DNA of 23,497 nt from Acanthaster planci (Eukaryota > Echinodermata > Asteroidea > Valvatida > Acanthasteridae). The stretch covers positions 615,961 to 639,457 of the forward strand of contig NW_019091512.1 of the NCBI RefSeq assembly GCF_001949145.1. Direction: 5' to 3'. The notes below the pieces were generated by a model. The model was not told the origin of the DNA. It was given only the letters and a program-made list of their open reading frames with translations, and ran no database searches. The position numbers were made by a program, and so were the translations under genes. Below, piece after piece: positions 1 to 9,757 of this stretch; within the stretch, counting starts at the first letter, position 1, and every line of letters starts with the position of its first letter.

Positions 1-930
1 TTGAAAATATGTGCTCGTTTCTAAATGTTAAACCTTCCATTGTTTGGACTTAGACTATTTTTTCAGCCAAACTGTGTATTGGAGATGGGCAAGGGTGGAA
101 GTCCTAGGGACTTGGAAGTCTGGGAGCTGATAGGAAAGGTAGAGTATATCGGCACCATCAGTATTAGTGCTCTGAGGATCCCATGGGGTTGAAGGACATA
201 GTTTCTTAATGTTCCATATTGCTATTGGGTTTATTGTAGCCCTTATAAGATTGAGGCTAAGCGACTCCAAGAGGGAACTTTATATAAGGAGCTTGGATGA
301 TGTTTAAGACAGGCAGGGCTTCCGTGTAGGATGAGGCTGTAATTTAAAATCTAAAGATGGAAACAGATGTACCTTAAACTCTGGCACTGTAAAATAGTCC
401 AGATTAGGAGAAAGGTTAAGTGGCAAAGTACTACAGTTTTACAAATAGATGTACATGAACAAACAAGTTCTGCTAGTTTAAATAAATGAGTATTTATTTC
501 ACTTGCAAATAGAAATTAACTGGTTATAGCAGTAAATGGTGATTGTTTACATACACACAAAGCATTTTTGCAAGATAAGATTTTCATTAAAATTAAAATC
601 TCATATCAGTGCTAAAAGGTCCTAGAATGCACTTAAAGGTGTTTAGTGCAAACTATTGTTTTAGACAATTTGGGAAACAGAATTGGTTAAAATTTTGACT
701 AAAAAATAAACTGTTTAAATCAAACATTTCTTTCGTGCAGAGTAAGGCCCTTAAAATGTTTTAAAAATTACATTTTTGTAGTGATGACCTTTCAGCACTG
801 AGCCAACAATTTGCAGTTTTGTGATACTTTTAAGGGAAAGACTTCTAATGCTCTGGCAATGTGGATGTACAACTTGGAAAATACAAAATACACATAGAAT
901 TTTGTCTGAGGAAAAACTTATGAAGATGAA
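1..930. other. AT-rich DNA, no gene seen
   Basis: Both strands were read for splice-bounded exons, RNA genes and repeats. Only short ORFs without supporting splice sites or protein-like composition are present. It lies downstream of the last exon of the minus-strand host gene, so it is probably intergenic. Confidence 0.5.
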
Positions 931-1003
931 CAAAAAAATTGACTAGAGTGGGTTTTGAACCTGTGACCTCTGGAATACCTCTACCAACTGAGCTATCCAG
1001 CCC
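931..1003 (-). repeat. tRNA-derived SINE head (fragment)
   Basis: Read on the minus strand this begins GGGCTGGATAGCTCAGTTGG. The A-box match TAGCTCAGTTGG lies at 995-984 and the B-box match GGTTCAAAACC at 961-951, so both parts of an internal RNA polymerase III promoter are present. It is not a functional tRNA: the stretch between D-stem and T-arm is about 14 nt, too short for an anticodon arm plus variable loop, and the 3' side (CTCTAGTC) does not pair with the 5' acceptor strand. A T-rich run follows. These traits fit the head of a tRNA-derived SINE; the tail boundary is not visible. Confidence 0.65.
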
Positions 1004-2506
1004 TATGTCGGTAGTTCTTCCCATTTGTCAATGTCTCTGTTCAGGGGGCTTACTAGTTAAAGTGAGGTTCAGAACAGCCACTTGGTTGACTGAATAGTGC
1101 TGGTGTTTTGGCTTCATGAATGGAAACGCCATTCAATTTTTAAAAGCATTCAATAGTTACAAGCTTTTAGTCCTCAAAAGAAGTAGTTTCAAAGTCTAGA
1201 GTCTTCCCGAATGTAATTACTCGCAAATTTCGAAGTACATCGTACATGTATAGTAAAAAGGTAAACATGTTTTTAAATGTGCATTAATATCAGTCAATGC
1301 ATTATGATGAAAAGAAACAAATTAAAGGCAAACAACAGTCTTTCTTCAAAAGCAAACTGACCAATAGTCTATCCAATTTACAGAGTACCTCTTAAGTAAT
1401 GAATAATTTGGTTGTAAGTAAAATGTCACGAGAACAATTTGGTATAGACAGTGACTCCAAAGTTAAGATGTCAATTAAAGTCCGAAATTGGAACGGCCAT
1501 ATTATAAGCCCATAGCAAAACAAGCAGCCGCACAAAAGAATGTGTTTTACACGAACAATTACACACTCGTTTGTATGTGTAACAACTGACATTTCAACAT
1601 AGAAAAAAAAGCACCTTCTTCTTTCTGCAAATAGTACCCTCTCTGTTTTGGCAAATACTGTAGTACTCACCCCTTTATGGAAATCAGAACATTTCAATTC
1701 TTAGGCCTATGAAAATGCGACGATTTGAACAGTACCAATGAAATCGCATTGTGTATGGACCCTGTTCATTTTAGCAGCATTGTACTTTATGCCAATGTAC
1801 ACCATGTACACTACACTGTACTCAAAATATATAGGATCAGATATTTGTCTTTGATAATTTCAGCCAGGTGTATACCTCATTGACTTTACTTATTGTACAC
1901 TGAAGCTCATGTTCGTGCTTGGTTGAGCACCACAGAATATAAGACAATACAATTGGGTTAATCGTGTTCCAGAGCCCAATTAACTGGAAGGGTCACGGTC
2001 AAAATGCATTTGGTGATGTGTATTGCTAAGGTATTGCACAACTTATGATGACCACCTATCACTCTCTGTGCGCATAAATTAAGGTTGGAACGACTCTGAG
2101 GGGAGAGAGACTGTGAGTGTCTTAGTTGTGGGTGGGGGGATATGAGACTGGCCAGCCTGAGTACTATACAACCCTATTGTGGTAAAATCATGCACATGTA
2201 CATGTATGTGTCTCACTTAAAGACATTTTGAGAAAAGTGACTGAAATATTGGACCTCTAACAATTTTGTGTTTAGGTTTTTGACAACTGTGATGCTTTTT
2301 AGTAATGTCGTTACAACCACGAATTTGGTTTTTTTGGTATCAATCACCATTTTCACAGATCATAAAAAAATGTAATTTGGGAGAAGAAATTTGACATACA
2401 TTTCAGACATTGCATTATTTTACTGAATGAAAGGGTCTGTACAGTTACATGTAATTTTTTCATGATGAGATCTTTAAAGCACTTCGTTTCTGTGATCCAG
2501 AATCAC
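1004..2506. other. Intergenic DNA, nothing supported
   Basis: AT-rich DNA without a credible exon or RNA gene. It contains ACATGTACATGT runs (around 2193-2206) and an ACGACTCTGAGGGG string near 2090 that recurs near 13395 as GACGACTCTGAGGGGCGAG, suggesting a shared unidentified dispersed repeat. Confidence 0.45.
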
Positions 2507-2861
2507 AAATAGTGCCCTAGTATTACTAGAATATACTCATAATTTAAACAGCGCCCTCTTGTTATCGTGATATGATTCCAACTCATAAACAGCGCCCTCA
2601 TATTACCACGATATCATTATACTCGTAAATAGCGCCCTCACCTTACCGTGATATTGTAATTTATAAATAGCGCCCTCACGTTAATGTGATATTCTAATAA
2701 ATAGCGCCCTCATGTTACCTTGATATCATTCTAACTCGTAAACAGCGCCCTTGAATTACCACAATATCATTCCAACTAATAAACAGCGCCCTCACGTTAC
2801 CGTGATATTCTTCTTACTCGTAAACAGCGCCCTCACATTACTGTGATATCATTCTAACTCA
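2507..2861. repeat. Minisatellite, 9 copies of about 40 bp
   Basis: Tandem units begin at 2507 (degenerate), 2546, 2587, 2627, 2665, 2699, 2740, 2781 and 2822, giving lengths 34-41 bp. Each starts AAAYAGCGCCCTC, continues with a TTACCGTGATAT-like block and ends near ATTCTAACTCGT. The GCGCCCTC core is the best conserved part; the 3' half varies most and accounts for the short 34- and 38-bp units. A lone reverse-complement match to the unit start (GTGAGGGCGCTGTTT) lies at 3731-3745. Confidence 0.9.
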
Positions 2862-2970
2862 ATTTTTTTATACATCCGCTTCAGGGCCGTAAAGGACATG
2901 GACAAGGTGCAAACCAAAGTTTTTTTTTCAGTGGAATGAGACTTCAGTACTCTGTAGCAGAAGTATCTTG

Positions 2971-2976
2971 TTTAAT
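2971..2976 (-). promoter_or_regulatory. Weak candidate poly(A) signal (ATTAAA)
   Basis: ATTAAA on the minus strand about 195 nt beyond the stop codon at 3170. No AATAAA was found nearer on that strand. It is a common hexamer in AT-rich DNA, so this is only the best available candidate for the 3' end of the host gene. Confidence 0.25.
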
Positions 2977-3169
2977 GCCAGAAAAATAGCCAAATGAAAT
3001 GATGCTCATTTTTTGCAATGTGAATACCATTTCTTTAAATTATTAATCACTATGTATGATCCTTTGATCCTTTGAGTTGTGTACAAACGCAGATACACTT
3101 GCTCCATCACTAAGGTGGAAGCAAGGAATTGCATGAGAAGATTGAGTTCTTTCCTTGCCTTTTTGTGAA

Positions 3170-3406
3170 TCAATGCCTAAGATTCTGGTCAGCATCCCTC
3201 ATGCAATCTTGGAAACTGTTCCTCCTCAGTGATGGAGGGCAAAGACTGGCATCTATCTGAGTTACTTCTTCATGAATCATCTCTGTGAAGTCCCATAGAA
3301 TCTTGTCCTCCAGCTTCCTTCTCTCCAGGTTGAAGGAGGCAAGGGCGCTCTTCACATTGGCATTGGCTTCTCTTAGGGCATACCCACAGTTTTCATGTGA
3401 GGAGGT
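3170..3406 (-). CDS. Terminal coding exon, unidentified charged helical protein
   Basis: The exon starts after the acceptor AATTTTGTCCCCAG and is open in phase 0 only; the other two frames hit stops within about 33 nt. It gives 78 residues and a stop at 3170. The sequence begins TSSHENCGYALREANANV, then the highly charged helix-like KSALASFNLERRKLEDKI and LWDFTEMIHEEVTQIDASL, and ends with an RRNSFQDCMRD tail. No membrane segment or signal peptide is seen. No good GT donor follows, so this is probably the last exon, preceded by exon 7293-7226, which also ends in phase 0. The family is not recognised; heptad-like spacing suggests a coiled coil or helical bundle (inference). Confidence 0.78.
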   Translation of the reverse strand, partial: TSSHENCGYALREANANVKSALASFNLERRKLEDKILWDFTEMIHEEVTQIDASLCPPSLRRNSFQDCMRDADQNLRH

Positions 3407-3787
3407 CTGGGGACAAAATTGATCACAAAAGGAATTTAGTTCAGCAGAAATTGAGACATTTCTTCAAAAAGTATAGGATCCTTGTATGCTCCTTTTTTTA
3501 ACACCTTTTATTTCATTAAAAACTGTTAGTGTCTGCTTTTCATCCATTTTCATGTCAGAAAATAAACGGTGACAAGAGGATTCCTTTGACACTGGTGACC
3601 CATTACATCTGAAACCATCAGTGATTTGTACTCTTTTGTTAAAAATATTTTTCCAGACACCCTTTTAGGGTTAAGTAAATCAAAAAATGACATTTTTAAA
3701 CACTTATAATTGACTTTCCCTTTCCAAACAAGTGAGGGCGCTGTTTTACAGTAATACTGTAACATCAATCACGGAAGACCACAAACC
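3407..3787 (-). other. Start of the 3.8-kb last intron
   Basis: Intron between exons 7293-7226 and 3406-3170. It contains one inverted GAGGGCGCTGTTT motif at 3733-3745, related to the minisatellite unit at 2507-2861. Nothing else is supported here. Confidence 0.4.
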
Positions 3788-3789
3788 TA

Positions 3790-4527
3790 AAATACCTTTA
3801 GACCGACAACACCTCCTACAAAATCAATGAGTGATCACAAAAGTGAAGGCAGAAATATCTCAACAGTGTGCACAAGTCTGTTGAGTTTGATACAAATCGG
3901 AAATTTTGGATGGTGACTGAAAATACTGTTAAGAGTTTACAACATGGTCCTTTTTTGTGTTTGGTTCAATATTTGTCAAAATTAGGATAGGTCCTTCTTT
4001 AAATAAGAGCTCTAAACTGACACTTAATTTTTTGTCCATATTCATTGCTCACCTTCAAAAAGCCTGAACAAATCCCCATAATGTACATGTACGTGATCTG
4101 AAAATTTAGACTTTATTTTTGAAATGTTTTGGAAACAGTTCTCAGTGCTCTATCATATAAAACTTGAGAAAATATATTGAATTTGCTTCTCACAATATTC
4201 ACTAAACAGGGATGTCAGGAATTTATCTGAATTTCACATAATATGCACCTTGGCTTCTACTAATGGCTTGTAATAATGGGCAATATTATGAGGAAGAAAA
4301 ATTGAACTGCGCCGGATTAGAACTTTAATAGAAAGACCAACAGGGCCAAATAATGTTTGATGGACAATTGCCACAGTTGCCCCCAATCCATCTTCTTTGA
4401 TGTAGCTGCAGTGCTGCACAGCAAATCATGAAACCCGAGGGGGACAAGACAGCCATTTATTCGTGGTTATTAAAAATCGAGACTTTCCTTAAATTATGCC
4501 CGTGCTGTTGTCGGTCTAAAGGTATTT
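3790..4527. mobile_element. Non-autonomous DNA transposon, TA target site
   Basis: A perfect 22-bp terminal inverted repeat (3790-3811 and 4506-4527) starts AAATACC and continues TTTAGACCGACAACA. Both ends are flanked by TA (3788-3789 and 4528-4529), the target duplication typical of Tc1/mariner-type elements. The 738-bp interior has no transposase-like ORF; the longest is a 61-codon minus-strand reading without motifs. The superfamily assignment rests on the TA alone and is tentative. Perfect TIRs suggest a fairly young insertion. It lies inside the last intron of the host gene. Confidence 0.75.
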
Positions 4528-4836
4528 TATGTCTATGATTAGACGCTTCATTTATGAGTTTTACTATTAAAACTATGAAACCTAAATTCTTTGTTGAACA
4601 TTTTGAACATGTCTCAGGAAACGTGGACCATTGATCAATGGTAGTTTGTCAATGAACCATGAAGGAAAAGGAACTTTAGGCCGCAAAAATGTGAAGAATT
4701 CCAGTATAGTGGGAGCATTCAACTAGCTTGCCCTGGTTACAAGGGTTTAACCTCATCCCTTTCATCTTGCTTGGTTGATATGTTGCACATAACAATCCCT
4801 AGGTCAGGGTTGCCCTAAAAGCTAGCCACAAGCACC

Positions 4837-5073
4837 CAAGGGTGGATCCAGGACCCAATTTTTTTCGGGGAGCGGGGACAAACTTGATTCTGGGGGCCAA
4901 TTTTTTTTCATTTTAAAGTTGTTTTGAAGGGTTAGGCTACGTTTCCACTTTTCAAGAGAAGGGAAATTAAATAGATCAAAAAGATCCTTCCATTTTTTCA
5001 AATGAAAACAATTTTGCTCCTTTTTTGGTCATGACCCCAATTGGCCCCTCCCCCTTTCCCGGATTCATCCTTG
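4837..5073. mobile_element. Short hAT-like MITE (putative)
   Basis: The left end is CAAGGGTGGATCCAGGA and the reverse complement of the right end is CAAGGATGAATCCGGGA: 17-bp imperfect terminal inverted repeats around 237 bp of T-rich, GGGG/CCCC-bearing DNA. Similar GGATCC-containing ends are familiar from hAT-type MITEs (from memory). I could not find a clean 8-bp target duplication, so the boundaries may be off or the duplication has decayed. Confidence 0.5.
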
Positions 5074-5464
5074 CAGAAAGTCGGCAATGATATGAAACTC
5101 GGGACTCGTACCTGTGCTACTTATGACGTAACCTGCCTCTTCACTTTGGAGATTTCATTGGCCAGTCCACTCAAACCATGATGCTAGCCAGCTTCAACGT
5201 TCAGCTGTTCAAGGACAGCTGTGGCAGTACATTCACCTGGCAATGAGGCCTTCCCAAATCTAAGCACAGGGGAAAATGACAAAAAACAACACAGAAAGGT
5301 CACCTAAGGTTTTTCAGTCACGCTGTAATAAAAAAGTTTTTCCCCAATGAGCAAAACATCCACGTTTCAACCCATCACCACATAGACTTTTATTGTGGAT
5401 CACTGTTAAATCCATAAAATCGTACTGTGCTGGGGAGTGCAGGATGTTAAAGGCTGTGTTGGGT

Positions 5465-6343
5465 CAGGGCCCAATTTCATGAGGCTTCTTATCCACTTGC
5501 CGCCGGGGTTTCCCGTACCTGAAGCTTTATATACGTGGTGGGGGTCTCCGAAATCAGACAAAGAGAACTGGGCCTTGTAATAAATGACTGTACTCGGGAA
5601 CAAAAGACCAGGCTGCTGGGCATTGCTGACATTTTTCACTCTCAATAATGCAGATAACCCAGCCTTGTTTTGAAACAGTATACCATGGTTTGGGGCATTT
5701 AGTGCGAGTGGATTACCACCAAAAACAAAGCGATCCACCACCGCAGTGATGAGCCACACAGCACCGCTGCATGCTAATCTGGCCCCTATTGAAAAGAGGT
5801 CAGCAGAGCACTGTGCCAGGTTTGTGAACAAAAGAAAGTTATATAACACCACACAAGCTGGGCTCTTTTTACAAGGCTGCAGGCCTGGCTGAAATACTTG
5901 GGCATCAATAGATTTCGTCTGACAGACTAGAGTGGCTACCAGACAGTCCTTCGTGTGGGTTTAAGTGTCCAGTAAATGAAGACAAAAATTTTTTATAAAA
6001 TTTTGAAAACAGAAAAAAATAATAATTATCCCGCCCCAGCATCATCAACATTGATAACTGCCACCGGTGTAAAGTAGTTTATACAGTCAGAAGAAAAATC
6101 GTGCTCGCTTTAGCAGAAAAATGTGCTAACCTTGAACACTACTTCATGGCGGTGCTCGGGGTGGTTGTGTTAACGGTTGCGTGCGGATAGACATTTATGT
6201 TGTTACATCAGTAAGTTTAAGCAAATCTTTCCTCCAAGGTGAGAATGCATTTGGCTGTACTTACTGTTTACAGTATGCATGAAATGCAGAGCTTCTGTAA
6301 GCATGAAATTGTGTGCTAAGCAGCGCTGAGAAATTGGGCCCTG
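5465..6343. repeat. Inverted CAGGGCCCAATTTC repeats, possible DNA element
   Basis: CAGGGCCCAATTTC at 5465-5478 and its exact reverse complement at 6330-6343 bracket 879 bp. The inner sequence next to each end also resembles the other loosely (GAGGCTTCTT versus CAGCGCTGCTTA). No target duplication is seen, so these may be two independent copies of one dispersed repeat in opposite orientation. A 148-codon minus-strand ORF (5406-5852) runs through the left end and looks like translated repeat. Confidence 0.45.
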
Positions 6344-7169
6344 ATTGTTACTGACTAGGTTCCAATGAAATCTAAAAACTGGTGACCTTTCCTGCACTAT
6401 CCAGAACTAAAATATGACAATTTCGAAGGCATTTAATGCCACTCTGCACACTATCTATAACCACCATCAAAATCACCCCTGTATGATCTTGATTTCCATG
6501 ACTTTTCCTCAGACCAATTTCTGTGAGTCTCCATGACTTTCTGGGACAACTTTTCCCAGGCTTTTCAATGACTGTGGGAACCCTGTATAAGGACAAATGG
6601 GTTGAAAGTACTGCAAATTTTATCATTTGCAGTTATCCAAAAGGCATCCAAAATTGTTGTTGAAGCGCATACCTGGTTTAGATATAGAGGACTTAATTGC
6701 GTGAGAAACTGTTCTTTCTGGCAAACGGTCATCCTGAAGAACGATTTCAAGCAGGTGCCTTCTCAAATTTTTGGAAAGTCACTATTAGAAATGCATGCAA
6801 GTGTTGACACAATGTACAGACACTAGCAGTTTCTATAATTCATCAGTTCAGGGGGTGACAAGGTGTAGCTGCATTCCACTGAATTTGAGAATGTTCCCCT
6901 GATGCTGAATTCAGGCACAATTTAAAACATGGCTCAGCAACTTTTGATCTGAGATCTAAGTTCTAGAAAATGGAGCATTCAATATTAAGCTGCAACTTCA
7001 TCTTAATCAGGTTCGTTTTTGTGTTCCCTTCTTTAGATTTTGAGTAACGTTGTTGTTTGAAAGGAAAGTAATCCACAAAAGACAAATGGTGGTCTGTACC
7101 TTTAAACAAATTGTTGTGACAACCCAAATCATGTTGTAAAACAAGTAATGGCTCACTCTCCTGGGGCAC
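6344..7169 (-). other. Intron sequence, no further element identified
   Basis: Continuation of the last intron of the minus-strand gene. Overlapping short ORFs on both strands lack splice support and protein-like composition. No inverted or tandem repeat longer than a few bases was noted. Confidence 0.4.
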
Positions 7170-7289
7170 TGATGCCAGAGGATGAGCACACAGGCAGAGG
7201 ACCAACCACGCTGCTATCACCTTACTCTTTCAGTGATGCCAGAAAATGAGCCAACAGGAAGGGGACCAACCATGCTGCTATCACCTTTA
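7170..7289. repeat. Two-copy 64-bp tandem duplication overlapping an exon
   Basis: The 64-bp unit starting TGATGCCAGA at 7170 recurs at 7234 with scattered substitutions (RRATGAGC, ACCAACCAYGCTGCTATCACC). On the minus strand the 7234 copy lies in exon 7293-7226 and encodes GDSSMVGPLPVGSFSGIT. The other copy would read GDSSVVGPLPVCSSSGIS but lies beyond that exon's donor. The duplication therefore copied most of an exon. Confidence 0.8.
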
Positions 7290-7293
7290 ACAC
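7226..7293 (-). CDS. Internal coding exon (68 nt)
   Basis: The acceptor TGTATTTTTACCAG precedes 7293 and the donor AAAGA/GTAAGG follows 7226. Two bases complete the split codon left by exon 8212-8116 (G+GT, Gly), then VKGDSSMVGPLPVGSFSGITER is read in parts, ending in phase 0 to match the terminal exon. The composition is low-complexity Gly/Ser/Pro, probably disordered. A 64-bp duplication supplies a second copy of most of this exon with its own donor-like AGGAGA/GTGAGC at 7157/7156, but running through both hits a stop, so only this copy is annotated. Confidence 0.62.
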
Positions 7294-8115
7294 CTGGTAA
7301 AAATACAGCAAGAAAAAGGGAGCAGTTATGTCTATGCATTGTAATAAATGTACTTTGTTTGAGCATGTCCCCAGCAGAGTTGTGGGTTTTAAAGCAATGT
7401 CCAAAAGGTGTGGCTGAGGCTAGATGATTAAAGCCACAAGTGAGTGGCTTCAGTCATTTCCCACAGAATTATGGGATCTGTCAGCCTAAGCTAGCTGATT
7501 CGCAAAAGGTCCATCTTCAGCCAGTTGACACATGTACAAACAACAGGAGGTACCCAGTGACTGCTTTCTCAATTTAACAAATTGTAAAAACTCTGGCTGT
7601 GTGAGTGGAATTTTCTTGAAGAACCTCTCAATTTTACCCTAAAGAGCTGGGAGGAGAGAGGGAATCTCCCTTTAACATATTTTTCCAATATTATTAAAGG
7701 GCATATTTTCCAGAAGCCTTTTGGAGTTTTGCTCTTTTAGGTCATTTTGACACCGTTTTTGTGAAAATCCAACAAACTGTTCTCGCACAGCACCTTTTTT
7801 TCTGAGAGAGGTTAATCAAGAATGTATACTTTTCCGTTGTCATTCCCAACTTCCAAGTAACTGTCAAACCATATGACAGATTGAGATAAAACTTCAATAT
7901 TTGTATCGAGATGGAAAGTCACGTATACGAAGTTTGTAAAAAAATCCAGCATTGGACAGCCCAGTGCTTGGGGGATTGCCGCGGGCTGTGATGTGGTCCA
8001 ATGTGAGCAAGCTCTTTTAGGGTTAAGACGTTAGGAAGTACCAGGGCCAAATCTACCTGCAAAATTGATTTCTTCACAGATGGCAAATACGACTGACAAT
8101 TGACAGCTTATCTAC
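7294..8115 (-). other. Intron; one short inverted repeat
   Basis: Intron between exons 8212-8116 and 7293-7226. CCCTTTAA near 7669 and TTAAAGGG near 7694 form a perfect 8-bp inverted repeat around an AT-rich spacer. A palindromic CCCACAGAATTATGGG lies near 7460. No coding exon was found here. Confidence 0.4.
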
Positions 8116-8212
8116 CTGCTGTTTCCTCCATCCACTGTTCTTGCTCCTCATCACTGTCAGAGTGGGTGTCACTTGGGTGCTCACTGGAACTTGAGTCTCT
8201 CTTGAGCCCGCT
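8116..8212 (-). CDS. Internal coding exon, acidic serine-rich (97 nt)
   Basis: The acceptor is strong (TTTTTTGTTCTTCTCAAAG) and the donor is GCAG/GTAGAT. Phase 0 gives SGLKRDSSSSEHPSDTHSDS followed by DEEQEQWMEETA, ending in phase 1. Runs of Ser/Asp/Glu suggest a disordered region with casein-kinase-2-like sites (inference). A second frame is also open (RETQVPVSTQVTP...), but only the acidic frame joins in phase to exon 7293-7226. Confidence 0.68.
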
Positions 8213-8388
8213 CTTTGAGAAGAACAAAAAAGAGATAAAATACGGATGTCATCACTGACTTTAGGTGTTAATTTCAGCAGTGAAAACAGAGAGGTGACTT
8301 CATCATAAAAAATTGAAAAAATGAAAAAAGAAAGTAAGCAGCAACTTTCTTCAGTGGAAAGCTGCATTGAATTGTTGCTACGGCTAAC

Positions 8389-8411
8389 ATCAGAGTCATC
8401 TTCATCATTTT
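8389..8411 (-). CDS. Candidate acidic microexon (23 nt), boundaries uncertain
   Basis: The minus-strand frame here reads NDEDDSD and continues open to VSRSNNSMQL. The acceptor CCTCACAG at 8412 supplies the two bases needed after exon 8866-8788. Phase 0 into the next exon requires the weak donor GAT/GTTAGC. An alternative acceptor (TTTAG, exon start 8419) would suit a different start in exon 8866-8788. The acidic composition matches the next exon, but the splice sites are the poorest in the model. Confidence 0.35.
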
Positions 8412-8787
8412 CTGTGAGGCTAAACTTGTGTCAGAGCTGACAAAGTGCAGACAAAGTAAATGATTTTTTAAGAAACAAGATGTAAGGACAGCATAGAAAG
8501 ATGGTGGTTCTTGGAAACCTCTCTGAATCCTAAAAGTCCTTCCCAGAATGACACATTCTCCAAACTTCTATGGACACATCAAGTCCCATTTGAATTCAAA
8601 GAGGCTAGGCTGGGCTCTACCTTCCTAAATCTTCCACAAATCTCCTGGTGGATTTTGAACGATCTGGGAAGGTTGGCATTAAGACACATGTAATAGTACG
8701 GGGAAAAATGAGTAAACTTGCAGGAATAAAGTTCACCTTCTCGATCCAGATTGTTACTGAATAACCTGGTGCTGGGAAGGAACTTAC

Positions 8788-8866
8788 TCAGGTTCTGTGC
8801 TCTCCACTGATGCTGCCCACTCATTGGCCTGTCCTTGCTCCATCGTTTTCTTTTAATGACTTCCTC
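8788..8866 (-). CDS. Internal coding exon, basic (79 nt)
   Basis: It is bounded by an excellent acceptor (TTTTTGTTTTTGTTGTAG) and a near-consensus donor (CTGA/GTAAGT). Phase 0 reads EEVIKRKRWSKDRPMSGQHQ then WRAQNL and ends in phase 1. KRKR could be part of a nuclear localisation signal (inference). Another frame has an in-exon ATG (MEQGQANEWAASVES) and could start a shorter protein, but it leaves the upstream exons unused. Confidence 0.6.
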
Positions 8867-9550
8867 CTACAACAAAAACAAAAAAGTGCATCCCTTCAGC
8901 TTTTACTATTATCGCAGCAACATCATTTACTGTTGAAGCCCCTAACTGCGCAACCCCTAACTTTGGCGGTTTGGTTTTTCCCTCCAGTGCCTTGCCAAAG
9001 CAACATTTTTACCTCCAATTTCAAAGGAAGTGAAATTTCATCAAACTTCCACAAATCTAATTTAAACCTCCTGATTTTACTCAACCACTACAACTTTCCA
9101 TGAAATTTTTATTTCAGCTCGATTTTCCAATTTTTTTCCTTCAGTGCATTATGGACATCTCTAAACCTGCCCAAAAATTAAAAATAATTTTCTGACAAAA
9201 TTTTGTTTTAAGTGTATGTAAATTGAGATAATCCCGTTGGAAGGTATAAAAGTATAAAAAGAATTGGTGGGGGGCACTAGAGATCAATATTTGTGAAGCA
9301 ACGAGGTGGAGTTCCTGCAACACAAATGCAACAAGTTTTATGGTACCGTATGTACATGTATATTGGCTCTATGGCTTTACTGAAAATTCTTGTCATTATT
9401 TAACTTTGTAAATGCAAGCAGATTTGGGACCAAATTACAGAAGCAAGTGGCCCGGAAAGCCCCCACGACTGCACCAGAGAGCATCTAGAATCCAAACTTT
9501 TCTGTGCCTATGCAGTGACTCAGTGGATCATAATTTGGTTCATGGTGTGG
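8867..9550 (-). other. Intron between exons 9795-9572 and 8866-8788
   Basis: A strong unused acceptor-like GTTGCATTTGTGTTGCAG lies near 9318 on the minus strand. It opens a short frame without a good donor, so no exon is called. A/T tracts dominate the rest. Confidence 0.35.
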
Positions 9551-9555
9551 ATTGT

Positions 9556-9757
9556 CTGGTGAACTGGGTACCTGGTAAGGAGTCTGCTCCTTCTGAGGAC
9601 TGGCTGGTGAACTGGGTTCCTGATGAGATGTCTGTTCCTTCTGAGGACTGGCTGGTGAAGTGGGTACCTGGTAAGGAGTCTGCTCCTTCTGAGGACTGGC
9701 TGGTGAACTGGGTTCCTGGTGAGATGTTTGCTCCTTCTGAGGACTGGCTGGTGAACT
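9556..9757. repeat. 48-bp coding minisatellite with 96-bp A-B higher order
   Basis: Units start at 9556, 9604, 9652 and 9700, with a partial fifth at 9748. Units 1 and 3 (A) contain GGTACCTGGTAAGGAGTCTG; units 2 and 4 (B) contain GGTTCCTGATGAGATGTCTG-like sequence, giving an A-B-A-B order. The 48-bp period is a multiple of three, so all six frames stay open, which explains the several overlapping ORFs. On the minus strand in the gene's phase each unit encodes a 16-residue SSPASPQKEQT repeat ending PYQVP (A) or SHQEP (B). Confidence 0.92.

Noticed and set aside
941-1003. tRNA gene on the minus strand
   Set aside because: A and B boxes are present, but the anticodon arm is truncated and the acceptor strands do not pair; treated as a SINE head.
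2507-2861. CRISPR-like array
   Set aside because: Units are contiguous degenerate tandem repeats without unique spacers, in a eukaryotic setting; this is a minisatellite.
5406-5852. 148-codon minus-strand ORF, the longest in the window
   Set aside because: It runs through the CAGGGCCCAATTTC repeat end, has no motif or splice support, and reads like translated repeat.
8788-8836. Protein start at the in-exon ATG (MEQGQANEWAASVES)
   Set aside because: Attractive acidic reading, but it needs a poor acceptor (TTTAG) downstream and ignores the in-phase exons upstream; kept only as an alternative.
9141-9323. Exon after the strong acceptor GTTGCATTTGTGTTGCAG at about 9318
   Set aside because: Open frame but no usable donor and AT-rich, low-information translation.
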